Assembly: GCA_031549885.1 (NCBI GenBank)
Contig: JAVBPD010000060.1
Span: 1 to 6,254, forward strand
Source of the DNA: WQUF01 sp031549885
GTDB lineage: Bacteria > Bacillota > Clostridia > Clostridiales > Clostridiaceae
Length of the DNA stretch: 6,254 nucleotides
Direction of reading: 5' to 3'
Shown here: positions 5,535 to 6,254 of the stretch, piece after piece
Layout: the number at the start of each line of letters is the position of its first letter
Numbering within the stretch: position 1 is the stretch's first letter
Notes under the pieces: generated by a model
What the model saw: the letters and a program-made list of their open reading frames with translations, nothing else
The model's database searches: none
What the model was told of the DNA's origin: nothing
Position numbers and translations under genes: made by a program

Positions 5535-5594
5535 TAAAATCCACTTCCTTCTATAAAGATTTTTGCATCAATGATGATATTTAACACACATAAA
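5535..5594 (-). other. 60-nt intergenic gap without terminator
   Basis: The gap between the two TasA-like genes contains a GAAGGAAG purine stretch serving as ribosome binding site for the downstream gene. It also has a small palindrome, CATCATTGATG, on the minus strand, with 5-nt arms around one base and no proper T-run. No terminator or convincing promoter is seen, so the two genes are probably on one transcript. Confidence 0.5.
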
Positions 5595-6254
5595 TTAATA
5601 CTGGCAATACGAATTTAATGCATTAAACAATGTTCCTGATTCTGTAGATATAGGGATTTTCCACACACTATTTACAGCGTCAGCTGTATTTTGAATAGCA
5701 TCCATGATAACTATTAAATCTAAGTCCATTAGTGCATAGTCACCTCCTGCAGATTCATCTAAAGTTATTGCTTCCACTAAATTTGGTGAAGTAGTTCCTG
5801 CCAAAAGTTTACCCATGTAATAGAAATATCCATCAGCTTCATTGTAATACCATTTACCATCTGCAATGGCTGTACTTACATCTGTAGAATAATTAATTAA
5901 TATTTTGGGATCTAAATAAAATTCACCTACATTAGAAGTAGTAATGTCAGGAATTTTCACCTTATCAGCTGCTGGATGAATTACATCTATAGGTCCTGTT
6001 GCATAAGGAAACTGCCCAACTCTTTCGTTTTCCCCTGCCCAATCTGCCTGAGTTTCAACTCTACCATCGAAATAATAATATCTAACGTCATCTACAGTTA
6101 AAACACCTTCATAAACACTAAAATTCGCAGTTACCTTTTGATTTACAGCAATTGGATCTTGTTTTATATTTGTTGAATTATCTAAATATTTCAAATCACT
6201 CATATAGCTAGTTGGGTAATACATTACAAAGTAATACTCTGTTTTATTATTTAC
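5595..6254 (-). CDS. TasA/CalY-like secreted protein, 5'-truncated by window edge
   Basis: The reading frame is open from the window edge (beginning V-N-N-K-T-E) to the TAA at 5597-5595, giving 219 visible residues. The methionine at 6224 has no ribosome binding site in view and the frame continues above it, so the true start and signal peptide lie outside the window. The C-terminal part matches the neighbouring TasA-like protein in order and spacing. Counted from that methionine, it has G-K-W (123-125), D-G-Y-F-Y-Y (131-136), a L-L-A-G turn, I-T-L, D-Y-A with alternating D-L-D-L, and M-D-A-I-Q (174-178) followed by V-W. In this family the A-I-Q end sits near the C-terminus of the domain. The two genes are therefore probable paralogues from an old duplication. 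It likely encodes a secreted fibre or matrix subunit. The extra acidic, aromatic N-terminal segment (for example Y-Y-Y-F-D-G) has no counterpart in the smaller neighbour. Confidence 0.7.
   Translation of the reverse strand, partial: VNNKTEYYFVMYYPTSYMSDLKYLDNSTNIKQDPIAVNQKVTANFSVYEGVLTVDDVRYYYFDGRVETQADWAGENERVGQFPYATGPIDVIHPAADKVKIPDITTSNVGEFYLDPKILINYSTDVSTAIADGKWYYNEADGYFYYMGKLLAGTTSPNLVEAITLDESAGGDYALMDLDLIVIMDAIQNTADAVNSVWKIPISTESGTLFNALNSYCQY

Noticed and set aside
5561..5574. Small palindrome CATCATTGATG between the two TasA-like genes as a terminator.
   Set aside because: The arms are only 5 nt with one base between them and no adequate T-run follows.
6222..6224. ATG 6224 as true start of the first TasA-like protein.
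   Set aside because: The frame stays open for ten more codons to the window edge, and the protein would lack the signal peptide expected in this family.

Overview
The window is AT-rich, with strong GGAGG-type ribosome binding sites, short intergenic gaps and several GTG starts. This points to a low-GC Gram-positive bacterium (Bacillota), most likely a Clostridia-type anaerobe. No rRNA, tRNA, CRISPR array, insertion sequence or phage gene was recognised.

Layout. Positions 1-303 hold no gene. They contain two hairpins with T-runs (probable terminators for a gene to the left of the window), then a promoter-like sequence and a good ribosome binding site for a plus-strand gene (304-834) encoding a small multi-pass membrane protein of unknown function. 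This gene converges on a minus-strand block, and a perfect 10-bp bidirectional terminator (841-870) separates them. The minus strand, read in its own direction from right to left, carries: a 5'-truncated TasA/CalY-like secreted protein (6254-5595); a second, complete TasA/CalY-like protein with a SipW-type signal peptide (5534-4893); a 953-residue exported protein with a GLUG-like beta-helix repeat region (4889-2028); a strong hairpin (2014-1981); a 163-residue protein resembling the Imm-5-like 'putative immunity protein' family (1968-1477); and a GNAT acetyltransferase (1451-870).

How the genes may work together. The first three minus-strand genes look like one operon for extracellular structures. 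The two TasA-like proteins share the same C-terminal signature and are probably fibre or matrix subunits needing a dedicated SipW-like signal peptidase, which may lie upstream outside the window. The GLUG protein would be an associated surface or matrix protein. The hairpin at 1981-2014 probably ends that operon. The immunity-like gene and the GNAT gene form a separate pair 25 nt apart, possibly served by an extended -10 promoter inside the last codons of the GLUG gene. In that case the hairpin would lie in their leader, directly against the ribosome binding site.

The most unusual points are: the junction of the second TasA-like gene and the GLUG gene, which are in the same frame separated only by TAG-GAG, with a near-perfect Shine-Dalgarno overlapping the only usable start; an A9 run within the GLUG protein's signal-peptide codons; a ladder of seven Asn-Cys repeats in an exported protein; and the hairpin/ribosome-binding-site arrangement in front of the immunity-like gene. 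Functions for the membrane protein and the C-terminal half of the GLUG protein could not be assigned.
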